Notes: generated by a model from the sequence alone, not told the origin. A stretch of 8,747 nt of DNA from RYN-433 sp036558265 (GCA_036558265.1 DATBFY010000157.1:1-8747); one strand, 5' to 3'. Positions 1-6,204 are shown, numbered from the stretch's first letter. Program-made: numbers and translations.

Positions 1-2072
1 AGGTACGTGCTCCGCAGGTAGTAGTTGGGCTCGTTCCCCTTCACCGCCCACGTCTTGATGTTCTTCATCAACTGGTCCGACAGCGTCGTGCGGCTCTTCG
101 CCCAGGCAATCGGGTCGTCCGACAGGTCGAACCGGTTCACCAGCGGGTCCACGCTCTGCAGGCCCACCGTGTCCTCGTCCGTCGCGTATCCGTACTCGCG
201 TTTCGTGCACTGACCGGCGATCTGCTGAAGCATCGACTTCTCATCCGAGCCCTTGTCGGCCGGCTTGTAACCGTACTCGATCGCCCAGTAGTCGTACGGG
301 CCGATGCACGGCGTCTGCAGGTGCCGCATCTTCGAGATGTCGTCCCCGGCGAAGTACACCACCGGGTTGTAATCCATCACCGACGCCACCAGCGGCTCGT
401 CGGTCGTGTCCCGCCGACGCTTGATCTCCGATTCGCTGAGCCACGAGCTGGCCTTGAAGTTGTGCCGCAGCCCCAGCGTGTGACCCACCTCGTGCGCCAC
501 GATCTCGCGGATCACGTCGCCGATGAACTTGTCCGGGATCTTCTTGCCCGTCGAGGCGACCGCCAGGTTCGCCAGCGCCAGCTCGCGCTGCAGGCCCACC
601 GCGTAGTTGCACTCGGTGCGCGCGGGCGCCAGGCGCTTGGAGACCAGCGGCGACTCCACCGTCTGACCCGCCACCACCGGCGACGCCTCGTGCAGCAGCT
701 CGGTCCCCATGTAATTGCTCGTCAGCGACCGCGCCGCGTCCTTCACCTGGTCCACCGTCATCCCCTGCGGGATGAACTCCGGGTGATCCACCAGGAACTG
801 CGTGAACCCCGGCCCCATCAGCGCCGCGACCTGCCCGGGCCCGAACGTGTCGAACTCCCGGAAGTAAAACCGCAACATCGAATCGTCGAAGATGATGTCC
901 GCGTCCAGGATCTGCCCCGTGCGCGGGTCGGCCCGGCTCGGGCCCATCGCAAAGCCCCGCCCGGTCACGATCCAGCGGATGAAGTTGTAGCGCGCGTCCT
1001 CCGGATCGACGTTGGCGAACTCGTTGTCGTCCGTCTGCTGCTGCACCACGATCGCCCCGACGATCCCCAGCTTCTCATACGCCTTGTTCCACTCGGCGAT
1101 GCCCTCCGCCACGTACTTGCGCCACTGCAGCGGCACCGTCTTCTCGATCACGAACACGATCGGCTTGTCCGGCGGCGAAAGCTCCAGGCTCGGATCCTTC
1201 TTCCGCACGTCCCACCGGTTGATATACCGGACGATGTTTTCCCGCTCGCTCCACTTCATCCCCCAGTCCTGCCGCACCGTCGTGAAATAGCCGACGCGCT
1301 CGTCGGCGATGCGCGGGCTGAAGCCGCCCTGCCCCGCCTGGGGCAGCCGCCGGAACGAGTACGTGATGCCGACCGACATCCCCGCCCCCGTCCGACCAGC
1401 CAGCGCGATGTCCGCGTCGATCAGCACGTTGTCCGGGAAGACCTTCACCTTGTCGAACGTGGACATCTCCCGCCTCGGCGAAAATGCCGCGCCCGGTCCA
1501 CTTGGGGCCGGCAGGTTCACCAGCGGCGCCAGGAGTGGCCCGCCCAACTCCACCACCGGGTCGCCGCCCGGCGTGAACGTCACGATCGGCAACGCCGTCA
1601 GAAAGGCATCGTTGTAAGTCCGGCTCACCGCGTCGTTTACCGGCTGCTTCGGATCGGTCACGAACCGGGCATCGGGCACCCGGATCACCACCAGCTTCCC
1701 CTGCATCTCGAAACGGATCAGGTAATCATCCCACTGGTACCCCGCCATCGGCCCGCGGGAAATGCTCGTCGCCAGCAGCAGATCCTGCTTCAAGAGCGAC
1801 CGCGGGATCACACAAAGGATCTTCGTCTGATCCTTGGAGTTGTCCTCAGCCTTGTACCGGTACAGTGTGAACAGCCCCGGCATCGGGGTCATGTCCTTGA
1901 TCGTCTGGTTGAAGTCAGGCCACTTCGGGGCCTCGTGCTGCGGCTGAGTCGCCGCCTGGCCCGCCTGAGGGGTAGGTGCGGGCTGGGCAGAGATAGCCAG
2001 AGGGACAGCGAGGATAGACCCGGTAACCGCCAGCAGCAGCGACCGGCCAAAGCGATGCGGACCATGCGTCAT
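1..2072 (-). CDS. Secreted zinc-dependent metalloprotease, DUF5117/DUF4953 (Met-zincin) family; C-terminus outside the window
   Basis: An open frame on the minus strand runs from ATG at 2072 to the left edge without a stop, giving 690 residues; family members are usually longer, so the C-terminal part is missing here. Residues 1-29 form a signal peptide (basic start, LLLAVTGSILAVPLAISA core, likely cut after the ISA), so the enzyme is probably exported. The catalytic signature HEVGHTLGLRH lies at residues 527-537: His527, His531 and His537 would bind zinc and Glu528 would be the general base. A Met-turn-like segment, SVMDYNPVV with Met566, follows about 29 residues later, as in metzincins. 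The segment GPSRADPRTGQILDADI (about 377-393) is typical of the DUF4953 part, and the N-terminal half resembles DUF5117. The start is fixed by GAGGGAG at 2081-2087, 8 nt upstream. The physiological substrate is unknown; a role in extracellular or periplasmic protein breakdown is inferred. Confidence 0.92.
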   Translation of the reverse strand, partial: MTHGPHRFGRSLLLAVTGSILAVPLAISAQPAPTPQAGQAATQPQHEAPKWPDFNQTIKDMTPMPGLFTLYRYKAEDNSKDQTKILCVIPRSLLKQDLLLATSISRGPMAGYQWDDYLIRFEMQGKLVVIRVPDARFVTDPKQPVNDAVSRTYNDAFLTALPIVTFTPGGDPVVELGGPLLAPLVNLPAPSGPGAAFSPRREMSTFDKVKVFPDNVLIDADIALAGRTGAGMSVGITYSFRRLPQAGQGGFSPRIADERVGYFTTVRQDWGMKWSERENIVRYINRWDVRKKDPSLELSPPDKPIVFVIEKTVPLQWRKYVAEGIAEWNKAYEKLGIVGAIVVQQQTDDNEFANVDPEDARYNFIRWIVTGRGFAMGPSRADPRTGQILDADIIFDDSMLRFYFREFDTFGPGQVAALMGPGFTQFLVDHPEFIPQGMTVDQVKDAARSLTSNYMGTELLHEASPVVAGQTVESPLVSKRLAPARTECNYAVGLQRELALANLAVASTGKKIPDKFIGDVIREIVAHEVGHTLGLRHNFKASSWLSESEIKRRRDTTDEPLVASVMDYNPVVYFAGDDISKMRHLQTPCIGPYDYWAIEYGYKPADKGSDEKSMLQQIAGQCTKREYGYATDEDTVGLQSVDPLVNRFDLSDDPIAWAKSRTTLSDQLMKNIKTWAVKGNEPNYYLRSTY

Positions 2073-2080
2073 AAAGTAAT

Positions 2081-2087
2081 CTCCCTC
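2081..2087 (-). promoter_or_regulatory. Ribosome binding site of the metalloprotease gene
   Basis: On the minus strand GAGGGAG stands 8 nt before the ATG at 2072. A second in-frame ATG lies 9 nt further in; the spacing favours the first. Confidence 0.75.
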
Positions 2088-2183
2088 AAAAGGAACGGGT
2101 GGCGGAAAGTCGGGTCCGCCGCGCCGTGTGGCGGTGGGGCAGCAGAACCCGTGATCCCCATGGGAACGAGCCCGGACGGTTGG

Positions 2184-2210
2184 ATTCTAACCGCTTCTCC
2201 GCGAGGTCAA
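2184..2210 (-). promoter_or_regulatory. Candidate sigma70-type promoter for the metalloprotease gene
   Basis: Minus-strand TTGACC (2205-2210) and TAGAAT (2184-2189, five of six matches to TATAAT) are separated by 15 bp, shorter than the usual 16-18. The -10 lies in a small dyad, CGGTT at 2177-2181 against AACCG at 2189-2193. It would give a leader of about 105 nt. A GCATTTCCCC motif, also seen upstream of the type III glutamine synthetase, lies just upstream at 2226-2235. This is a pattern match only. Confidence 0.35.
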
Positions 2211-2242
2211 AGCGCAAAGTACTACGCATTTCCCCCCACCCG

Positions 2243-2257
2243 GTTTGCCTAGCAAAC
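2243..2257 (-). terminator. Weak hairpin downstream of the secreted-protein gene
   Basis: GTTTGC (2243-2248) and GCAAAC (2252-2257) form a perfect 6-bp inverted repeat with a 3-nt loop, about 25 nt beyond the stop codon of the gene ending at 2283. No T-tract follows on the minus strand, so it may be a weak terminator, a 3'-end stabiliser or an operator for the next gene. Confidence 0.3.
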
Positions 2258-2282
2258 GATTACGCGCGCGGTTTGTTACAAA

Positions 2283-2876
2283 TTAGCGCGCGTCGGCGGT
2301 CGGGGTCTCCGAAGGCCACAGCTTCTTGTCCAGAAGGCGTTTGGGGATGATCAGGATCGGCTTGGGTTCGGTGTACGGCGCGGCCGCCGGGGGGGCCATC
2401 ACGCGGTAAGGACGGATGTCGATCGTGCCGGCCGCCGGAGTGGCCGCGGGAACCACCCAACTCCCATCAGGCTGAACGATCGCGGCGCGGGCGATGTCCG
2501 CCTTGCGGAAATAGCGCGCCGCCTCGGCGTAGGCCTCGTTCCGCGCGTCGTTGTCGGTGAAACCGAACTGCCCGGCCTCCTGGTTCTTGATCATGTCCGA
2601 GTAGACGCGCGGGCGCTCGGTCGAAACCTCGCGGTGGGTGTCGATCGAACCGCTGTGGAATGCGTAGCCTTCGGTCCGTCCCCAGCCCGTGACATACGTG
2701 AGCTGTTGGGCCTTGGCGTGGATGAACGGGTCGTGGCCCCCATAGTAGTAGGCCCGTCCACCCGCGAAGTACTGGTACTGCACCGGCGTGTAGATGACCT
2801 GGGCACTGACCGGGATCGAACCGACGAAGGAAAGCAGCAGCGCGGCAGCAAACAAGGACGCGACGACGCGAGTCAT
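2283..2876 (-). CDS. Secreted protein of unknown function, 197 aa
   Basis: I do not recognise a family. The protein starts MTRVVASLFAAALLLSFVGSIPVSAQ, a standard signal peptide with likely cleavage after residue 25 (VSA), so it is expected outside the cytoplasm. A tyrosine- and glycine-rich stretch follows at about residues 29-47 (VQYQYF, RAYYYGGHDPF). The middle (about 90-135) is polar and probably helical, and the tail is proline- and alanine-rich and ends without a membrane anchor. The start at 2876 is chosen because GGAG lies 9 nt upstream (2886-2889) and it places the signal peptide at the N-terminus. An upstream in-frame GTG at 2924 would add 16 polar residues before the signal peptide and has no better ribosome site. 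It lies 65 bp downstream of the DUF167 gene on the same strand, so the two may be cotranscribed. The function is unknown. Confidence 0.8.
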   Translation of the reverse strand: MTRVVASLFAAALLLSFVGSIPVSAQVIYTPVQYQYFAGGRAYYYGGHDPFIHAKAQQLTYVTGWGRTEGYAFHSGSIDTHREVSTERPRVYSDMIKNQEAGQFGFTDNDARNEAYAEAARYFRKADIARAAIVQPDGSWVVPAATPAAGTIDIRPYRVMAPPAAAPYTEPKPILIIPKRLLDKKLWPSETPTADAR

Positions 2877-2941
2877 GGCGTGGTACTCCAGAATACGGGA
2901 CTCCCTTGCCCGCCAATTTAGCACCGGCGGCTGGGACGGCT

Positions 2942-3238
2942 CTAGTCCAAAGTGGCCAGTTTCCCGGCGAGTTCCACGGGCGAGAGGCCGGATATCCGGA
3001 ACTGCTTGCGCGGATTCGCAGGGGCGGAGACGAGGGTGACCTGCGTCCGCCGCACCGCGAGAAACTGGGCAAGGATTTCCGCCACCGCCGCGTTCGCCTT
3101 GCCGGCTTCGCGCGGGGCTGAGGTCTGTACCTTGATCCCGTCGCCGTACCGTCCGGCGACGCGGTCGCGGCTGGCGCCGGGCACCACTTTGATGTTGAGG
3201 ACCACGTCCATTCGACCGCGGATTCTACCGCGAATCAT
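2942..3238 (-). CDS. DUF167 (YggU/UPF0235) family protein
   Basis: A small cytoplasmic protein of 98 residues (89 if started at the internal ATG at 3211), close to the usual family length of about 100. The family signatures are present: LNIKVVPGASRDRVAG near the N-terminus, then VQTSAPREAGKANAAVAEIL, then a segment with conserved basic residues before the last strand (NPRKQFRISG). The fold is known from structures of family members, but no biochemical role is established. The start is uncertain. Neither ATG has a strong Shine-Dalgarno site. The first residues, MIRGRIRGR, look unlike the family, so the 3211 start (MDVVLNIKVV) is biologically attractive, whereas the longer form begins directly after the stop of a short open frame. 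The gene upstream on the other strand (3383) is divergent, so the promoter should lie in 3239-3382. Confidence 0.88.
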   Translation of the reverse strand: MIRGRIRGRMDVVLNIKVVPGASRDRVAGRYGDGIKVQTSAPREAGKANAAVAEILAQFLAVRRTQVTLVSAPANPRKQFRISGLSPVELAGKLATLD

Positions 3239-3370
3239 TCACTTTCTTGCACACAGTCGTCCGATAAGGAGCACGATCGCCCAGATGGTCCCTCGCGCGG
3301 TGGTGCGCCTGGTCAAGGAATGGCCGGCGGCCGCGCCGTGGGTCGTCGTACGCGATCGCATCAGCCACAG

Positions 3371-3375
3371 AGGAG
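3371..3375 (+). promoter_or_regulatory. Ribosome binding site fixing the start at 3383
   Basis: AGGAG stands 7 nt before ATG 3383. It selects this ATG over upstream in-frame codons, which would bury the signal peptide behind about 21 extra residues. Confidence 0.8.
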
Positions 3376-3382
3376 ATCCCGC

Positions 3383-3823
3383 ATGTTGAGCAAGCGTTTC
3401 ATGGCATGGGTGGGAGTCGGCGTGTTGAGCGCGGCGACGATACCCGCCTTCGCGGCGCCGCACCTGGCGCGACTGGCGGCACGGCATCCCGCCCCGGCGC
3501 AGAACCAGACGAAGCCGGCGGCGACCAAGGCGAAGACGCCGCCCAAGTCCCCCCAGAAGGCGAAGCCGACCGCCGCCGCGCACCCCACCGCGTTGACATC
3601 GAAGAAAACCGTGACGACCAAGGCCCCGGCGCAGAAGCTGAGCCGGGTGCAAATCCGCCGCGGCGCGACGTCGGCAGGCAAGCCGGCGGCGCACAAGATG
3701 ACCTCGGTCACGAAAAAGCCGACGACCCTTGCGCACAAGCCCGCAGCCGCGCACAAGCCGCTCAGCGCCAGCGCGTCGCACAAGCCGACCGCGTCAGCGA
3801 CGGCGAAAAAACTGCTGCACTGA
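3383..3823 (+). CDS. Secreted Lys/Ala/Pro-rich polycationic protein, 146 aa
   Basis: I do not recognise a named family. Residues 1-24 form a signal peptide ending in AFA (MLSKRFMAWVGVGVLSAATI, then PAFA). The remainder is low-complexity: Ala, Lys, Pro, Thr, Ser and His dominate, with about 20 lysines and 6 arginines in the whole protein and not one Asp or Glu. Short degenerate repeats of the form AHKP occur near residues 117-135 (AHKP, AHKP, SHKP). The composition resembles histone H1-like tails of bacteria, but the signal peptide argues for an exported, probably disordered protein that binds polyanions or the cell surface. The reading frame is supported by a good ribosome site and by an intrinsic terminator 30 bp after the stop. 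It is divergent from the DUF167 gene. Because GC-rich low-complexity DNA can open several frames at once, the antisense frames here are disregarded. Confidence 0.75.
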   Translation: MLSKRFMAWVGVGVLSAATIPAFAAPHLARLAARHPAPAQNQTKPAATKAKTPPKSPQKAKPTAAAHPTALTSKKTVTTKAPAQKLSRVQIRRGATSAGKPAAHKMTSVTKKPTTLAHKPAAAHKPLSASASHKPTASATAKKLLH

Positions 3824-3852
3824 TCGCTGCACGTTCTCTCTCTCAGTTATCA

Positions 3853-3892
3853 GCGGGAACCCCGGCACGTCCGGGGTTCCCGCACTTTCTTT
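3853..3892 (+). terminator. Strong intrinsic terminator after the polycationic protein gene
   Basis: GCGGGAACCCCGG (3853-3865) and CCGGGGTTCCCGC (3871-3883) form a perfect 13-bp stem with a 5-nt loop CACGT, followed by ACTTTCTTT. It separates the gene ending at 3823 from the His-rich gene starting at 4034. Confidence 0.88.
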
Positions 3893-4021
3893 GGCGGCCT
3901 GAGCGGCAACTGGAGATCCCATCGATCGTCCTCGGTGGTGTGACTCACGCTTTTCACGATACGTTTCGCGAGAACCGTCCCCCCGCGGCCCAAAGCTTGC
4001 AGCGATGACGAAGGCCCAAGC

Positions 4022-4027
4022 AAGGAG
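4022..4027 (+). promoter_or_regulatory. Ribosome binding site of the His-rich protein gene
   Basis: AAGGAG stands 6 nt before ATG 4034. This excludes the in-frame TTG at 4028, which directly abuts the site and cannot be the start. Confidence 0.8.
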
Positions 4028-4033
4028 TTGTTC

Positions 4034-4354
4034 ATGAGAACGACAATCAAGCATCTGGCGTCGGCGTTACTGGTCCCAGGCGTGATCGCCTTCGTGACGC
4101 CGGCGATGTCCTTCGGAGCGGACGACGCGTCGTCAGATCACCACGAGCACCATGAGCATCACGAGCATGCCGAGCACGTGAAGCACGACGAGCACGCGAA
4201 GAACATGGAGCGGCAGGGCAAGGCCCCCTCCGGCGATGAAAAGCGCGACGCGGCGGAGTCACGGCATGAGAAGCATGTCGAGCACCACGAGCACGTGGAG
4301 CATCACGATCACGCCGAACATCACGACCGGGTGACCGACGACAACGGGAAGTAA
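4034..4354 (+). CDS. Small secreted histidine-rich protein, probable metal binder
   Basis: A 106-residue protein with a signal peptide (MRTTIKHLASALLVPGVIAF, then VTPAMSFG; cleavage near residue 26-28). The mature part carries two histidine clusters, residues 36-54 and 78-97, with ten histidines each, built from EHH, EHAEH and HHDH units and joined by a charged linker without histidine. There is no cysteine. Alternating His with Glu/Asp suggests binding of a divalent metal such as zinc, nickel, cobalt or copper, as storage, buffering or delivery outside the cytoplasm; this is inferred from composition. I recognise no named family and there is no transporter next to it. Only 13 bp separate its stop from the stop of the convergent glnA, with no terminator between. 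The start is set by AAGGAG 6 nt before the ATG. Confidence 0.8.
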   Translation: MRTTIKHLASALLVPGVIAFVTPAMSFGADDASSDHHEHHEHHEHAEHVKHDEHAKNMERQGKAPSGDEKRDAAESRHEKHVEHHEHVEHHDHAEHHDRVTDDNGK

Positions 4355-4367
4355 AGGCCCACGACGA

Positions 4368-5792
4368 TCAGATGTCGAAGTACATGCAGAACTCGTAGGG
4401 GTGCGGGCGCATGCGGATCGCGTCCACCTCGTTCTCGCGCTTGTACTTGATCCAGTAGTGGATCACGTCGGCCGTGAAGACGTCGCCCTTGAGCAGGAAC
4501 TCGTGATCCCTCTCCAGCACGTCCAGCGCCTCGTCGAGCGAGCCGGGGGCGGAGCCGATCTTCTCGTACTCCTCGGGGGTGAGCTTGTAGATGTCCTTGT
4601 CGAGGGGGTCGCCCGGATCGATCTTGTTCTGGATGCCGTCGATGGCGGCCATGGTCATGGCGGAGAAGGCGAGATAGGGGTTGCAGGAGGAATCGGGGCA
4701 GCGGAACTCGACCCGCTTGGTCTTGGGGTTGTCCGAGTACATCGGGATGCGGATCGCGGCCGATCGATTGCGACTGGAATAGACAAGGTTCACCGGAGCC
4801 TCGTACCCCGGGACCAGGCGCTTGTAGGAGTTGGTGGTCGGATTGCACAGGGCGCACAACGCCTTGGCGTGACGCAGAACCCCGCCGATCGCGTGCAATC
4901 CCATCTCCGACAGCCCGGCGTACTTGTTGCCCGCGAAGAGCGGCTTGTCCCCCTGCCACAGCGAGAAGTGCACGTGCATCCCGCTTCCGTTGTCCTGGAA
5001 GAGCGGCTTGGGCATGAACGTGACGACCTTGCCGTGGCGGGCGGCGACGTTCTTGCAGACGTACTTGTACATCATCACGTTGTCGGCCATGGTCACCAGG
5101 TCCTGGTAACGCATGTCGATCTCGCACTGCCCCCCCGTGGCGACCTCGTGGTGGTGGGCCTCGACCGGGATGCCCAGTTCGACCAGCGTGGCGACCATCT
5201 CCGAGCGGATGTTCTGCAGCGTGTCCATCGGCGGGGTCGGGAAATACCCCTCCTTCAAGCGGACTTTGTAGCCGAGGTTGGCCGGGTCCTCGTCGCCGCG
5301 CCCCCAGATGCCCTCGCGGCTGCCGACGTAATACTTGGCGTAGTTGATGCCCTGGTCGTAGTAGGCCTGGTCGAAGACGAAGAACTCGAGCTCGGGACCG
5401 AAATAGGCGGTGTCGGCGATGCCGGACTTCCTGAGGTAGGCCTCGGACTTGCGGGCGATCGAGCGCGGATCGCGGCTGTATTCCTTCTTGGTGATCGGGT
5501 CGCGCACGTCGCAGATGATCGAAAGGGTCGTGTGCTGGAGGAAGGGGTCGATCTTGCCGGTGCGCGCGACTGGAACCAGCAGCATGTCGGACTCGTTGAT
5601 CGCCTGCCAGCCGCGGATCGATGACCCGTCGAACCCGAAGCCGTGCTCGAAGCTGTCGAGCGATAACTCGCTGATCGGGCAGGTCGTGTGCTGCCACAGC
5701 CCGGGGAAGTCCATAAACCGCAGGTCGATGAACTGGACCTGTTTTTCCTCGCAGAGCTTGAGAACGTCCTGGGGAGTCATGTGGGCGGTCAT
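4368..5792 (-). CDS. glnA: Glutamine synthetase type I (GSI-beta-like)
   Basis: This enzyme makes glutamine from glutamate, ammonia and ATP in the cytoplasm, normally as a dodecamer. It is 474 residues, close to the E. coli enzyme. Visible signatures in order: FDGSS at 54-58; FGPELEFF at 131-138 (metal-binding glutamates); HHHEVATGGQCEI at 213-225; NGSGMHVH at 268-275 (glutamate and metal binding); RNRSAAIRIP at 341-350; EFRCPD at 362-367; and the C-terminal HPYEFCMYFDI. Tyr402 in DIYKLTPEE aligns with the tyrosine adenylylated by GlnE in E. coli (NLYDLPPEE), so covalent control is plausible. GGAGG at 5799-5803 lies 6 nt before ATG 5792. The in-frame TTG at 5798 overlaps that spacing and is rejected. 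The gene is divergent from a second glutamine synthetase across 412 bp and convergent with the His-rich gene. Confidence 0.97.
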   Translation of the reverse strand: MTAHMTPQDVLKLCEEKQVQFIDLRFMDFPGLWQHTTCPISELSLDSFEHGFGFDGSSIRGWQAINESDMLLVPVARTGKIDPFLQHTTLSIICDVRDPITKKEYSRDPRSIARKSEAYLRKSGIADTAYFGPELEFFVFDQAYYDQGINYAKYYVGSREGIWGRGDEDPANLGYKVRLKEGYFPTPPMDTLQNIRSEMVATLVELGIPVEAHHHEVATGGQCEIDMRYQDLVTMADNVMMYKYVCKNVAARHGKVVTFMPKPLFQDNGSGMHVHFSLWQGDKPLFAGNKYAGLSEMGLHAIGGVLRHAKALCALCNPTTNSYKRLVPGYEAPVNLVYSSRNRSAAIRIPMYSDNPKTKRVEFRCPDSSCNPYLAFSAMTMAAIDGIQNKIDPGDPLDKDIYKLTPEEYEKIGSAPGSLDEALDVLERDHEFLLKGDVFTADVIHYWIKYKRENEVDAIRMRPHPYEFCMYFDI

Positions 5793-5798
5793 GCGCAA

Positions 5799-5803
5799 CC
5801 TCC
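5799..5803 (-). promoter_or_regulatory. Ribosome binding site of glnA
   Basis: Minus-strand GGAGG stands 6 nt before ATG 5792. It decides the start in favour of this ATG over TTG 5798 and the downstream ATG at 5780. Confidence 0.85.
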
Positions 5804-5837
5804 ATGCTGGTCGGGCGGTGGTAACTGGGCTCGACAG

Positions 5838-5866
5838 TTTATCAAATCACAGACCGGTATTCACAA
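5838..5866 (-). promoter_or_regulatory. Candidate sigma70-type promoter for glnA
   Basis: On the minus strand TTGTGA (5861-5866) and GATAAA (5838-5843) each match four of six consensus bases and have the ideal 17-bp spacing. It would give a leader of about 40 nt. TCACA occurs twice 14 bp apart (5847-5851 and 5861-5865), overlapping the promoter. No sigma54-type TGGCAC-N5-TTGC was seen. Confidence 0.45.
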
Positions 5867-5870
5867 TCGT

Positions 5871-5884
5871 TCCAAATCGTTGGA
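5871..5884. promoter_or_regulatory. Operator-like dyad upstream of the glnA promoter
   Basis: TCCAA (5871-5875), ATCG, TTGGA (5880-5884) is a perfect 5-bp inverted repeat. AATCGTT also occurs twice exactly 10 bp apart (5865-5871 and 5875-5881), about one helical turn. It lies directly upstream of the candidate -35 of glnA, where a regulator could bind. The regulator is unknown. Confidence 0.35.
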
Positions 5885-6089
5885 CGTGGAGCGGCAGCGC
5901 GGAGATGGCATCCGTTCGCGCTCGAAACTGAGAGGATCACCGACGCGCAGCAAATAGGCATATTAACGCCCACCGCGCCGAAATGCATAAAATGCGCGCA
6001 ACCCGACAGTCGGTTTTTCGGCATTTCACATCTCGCACGAGCTTTGCATTGGGTTCGCGCGCAGGCGATGGGGCATTTTCCCCGTTGAC

Positions 6090-6120
6090 TTGACGGGTCG
6101 GTCCCCTTGGGAGAGACTAT
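6090..6120 (+). promoter_or_regulatory. Weak candidate promoter for the type III glutamine synthetase gene
   Basis: TTGACG (6090-6095) and GACTAT (6115-6120) are 19 bp apart. The -35 is good but the -10 matches only three of six bases and the spacing is long. An overlapping TTGACT starts at 6085. The true start may instead use another sigma factor. Confidence 0.25.
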
Positions 6121-6137
6121 CGACCCCGCGCTCGAGA

Positions 6138-6159
6138 CTCCGCGCATTTCCCCGCGGAG
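6138..6159 (+). promoter_or_regulatory. Stem-loop in the leader of the type III glutamine synthetase gene
   Basis: CTCCGCG (6138-6144) and CGCGGAG (6153-6159) form a perfect 7-bp stem around the loop CATTTCCC, which contains part of a GCATTT motif. It is followed by a T-rich stretch (6163-6183) and then the ribosome site at 6192. It could act as an attenuator-like or mRNA-stability element. It does not match a riboswitch I can name. Confidence 0.4.
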
Positions 6160-6191
6160 CATGTCGTTCTTTTGGCCTTTTCTTACCAGAT

Positions 6192-6196
6192 AGGAG
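6192..6196 (+). promoter_or_regulatory. Ribosome binding site of the type III glutamine synthetase gene
   Basis: AGGAG stands 8 nt before ATG 6205. The frame is open further upstream to a TTG at 6172, but this site places translation at MGANVRQEAI. Confidence 0.8.
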
Positions 6197-6204
6197 CTTG
6201 CCCG

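Larger units (their letters stand above)
5793..6204. promoter_or_regulatory. 412-bp divergent regulatory region between the two glutamine synthetase genes
   Basis: No gene is supported here; the region is poorer in GC than the flanking genes. It holds the glnA leader and candidate promoter, the 5871 dyad, five copies of AAATGC/GCATTT (5981-5986, 5990-5995, 6021-6026, 6073-6078, 6144-6149), the odd palindrome CCGACAGTCGG followed by five T (6003-6018), GGGGCATTTTCCCC at 6070-6083, and a leader hairpin at 6138-6159. This density of short repeats fits joint transcriptional control of both genes. Confidence 0.6.

Noticed and set aside
2174..2196. A tRNA T-arm-like stem (CGGTT/AACCG around GGATTCT)
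   Set aside because: No acceptor, D or anticodon arm can be built around it. It is kept only as a small dyad over a candidate promoter.
321..2252. A 643-residue open frame on the plus strand
   Set aside because: It is antisense to the metalloprotease, is arginine-, histidine- and proline-rich nonsense in composition, has no ribosome site and shows no domain. It is a by-product of high GC.
3239..3361. A 40-residue minus-strand frame whose TGA directly abuts the first ATG of the DUF167 gene, with a hydrophobic end (TIWAIVLLIG)
   Set aside because: It has no ribosome site and no homology I recognise, and is too short for the YggT protein that often precedes DUF167 genes. The stop-start contact could be chance.
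4321..5805. A 494-residue frame overlapping glnA on the same strand, and a long plus-strand frame at 4401-5624
   Set aside because: Both are frame shadows of glnA. The glnA frame carries every catalytic motif of the family.
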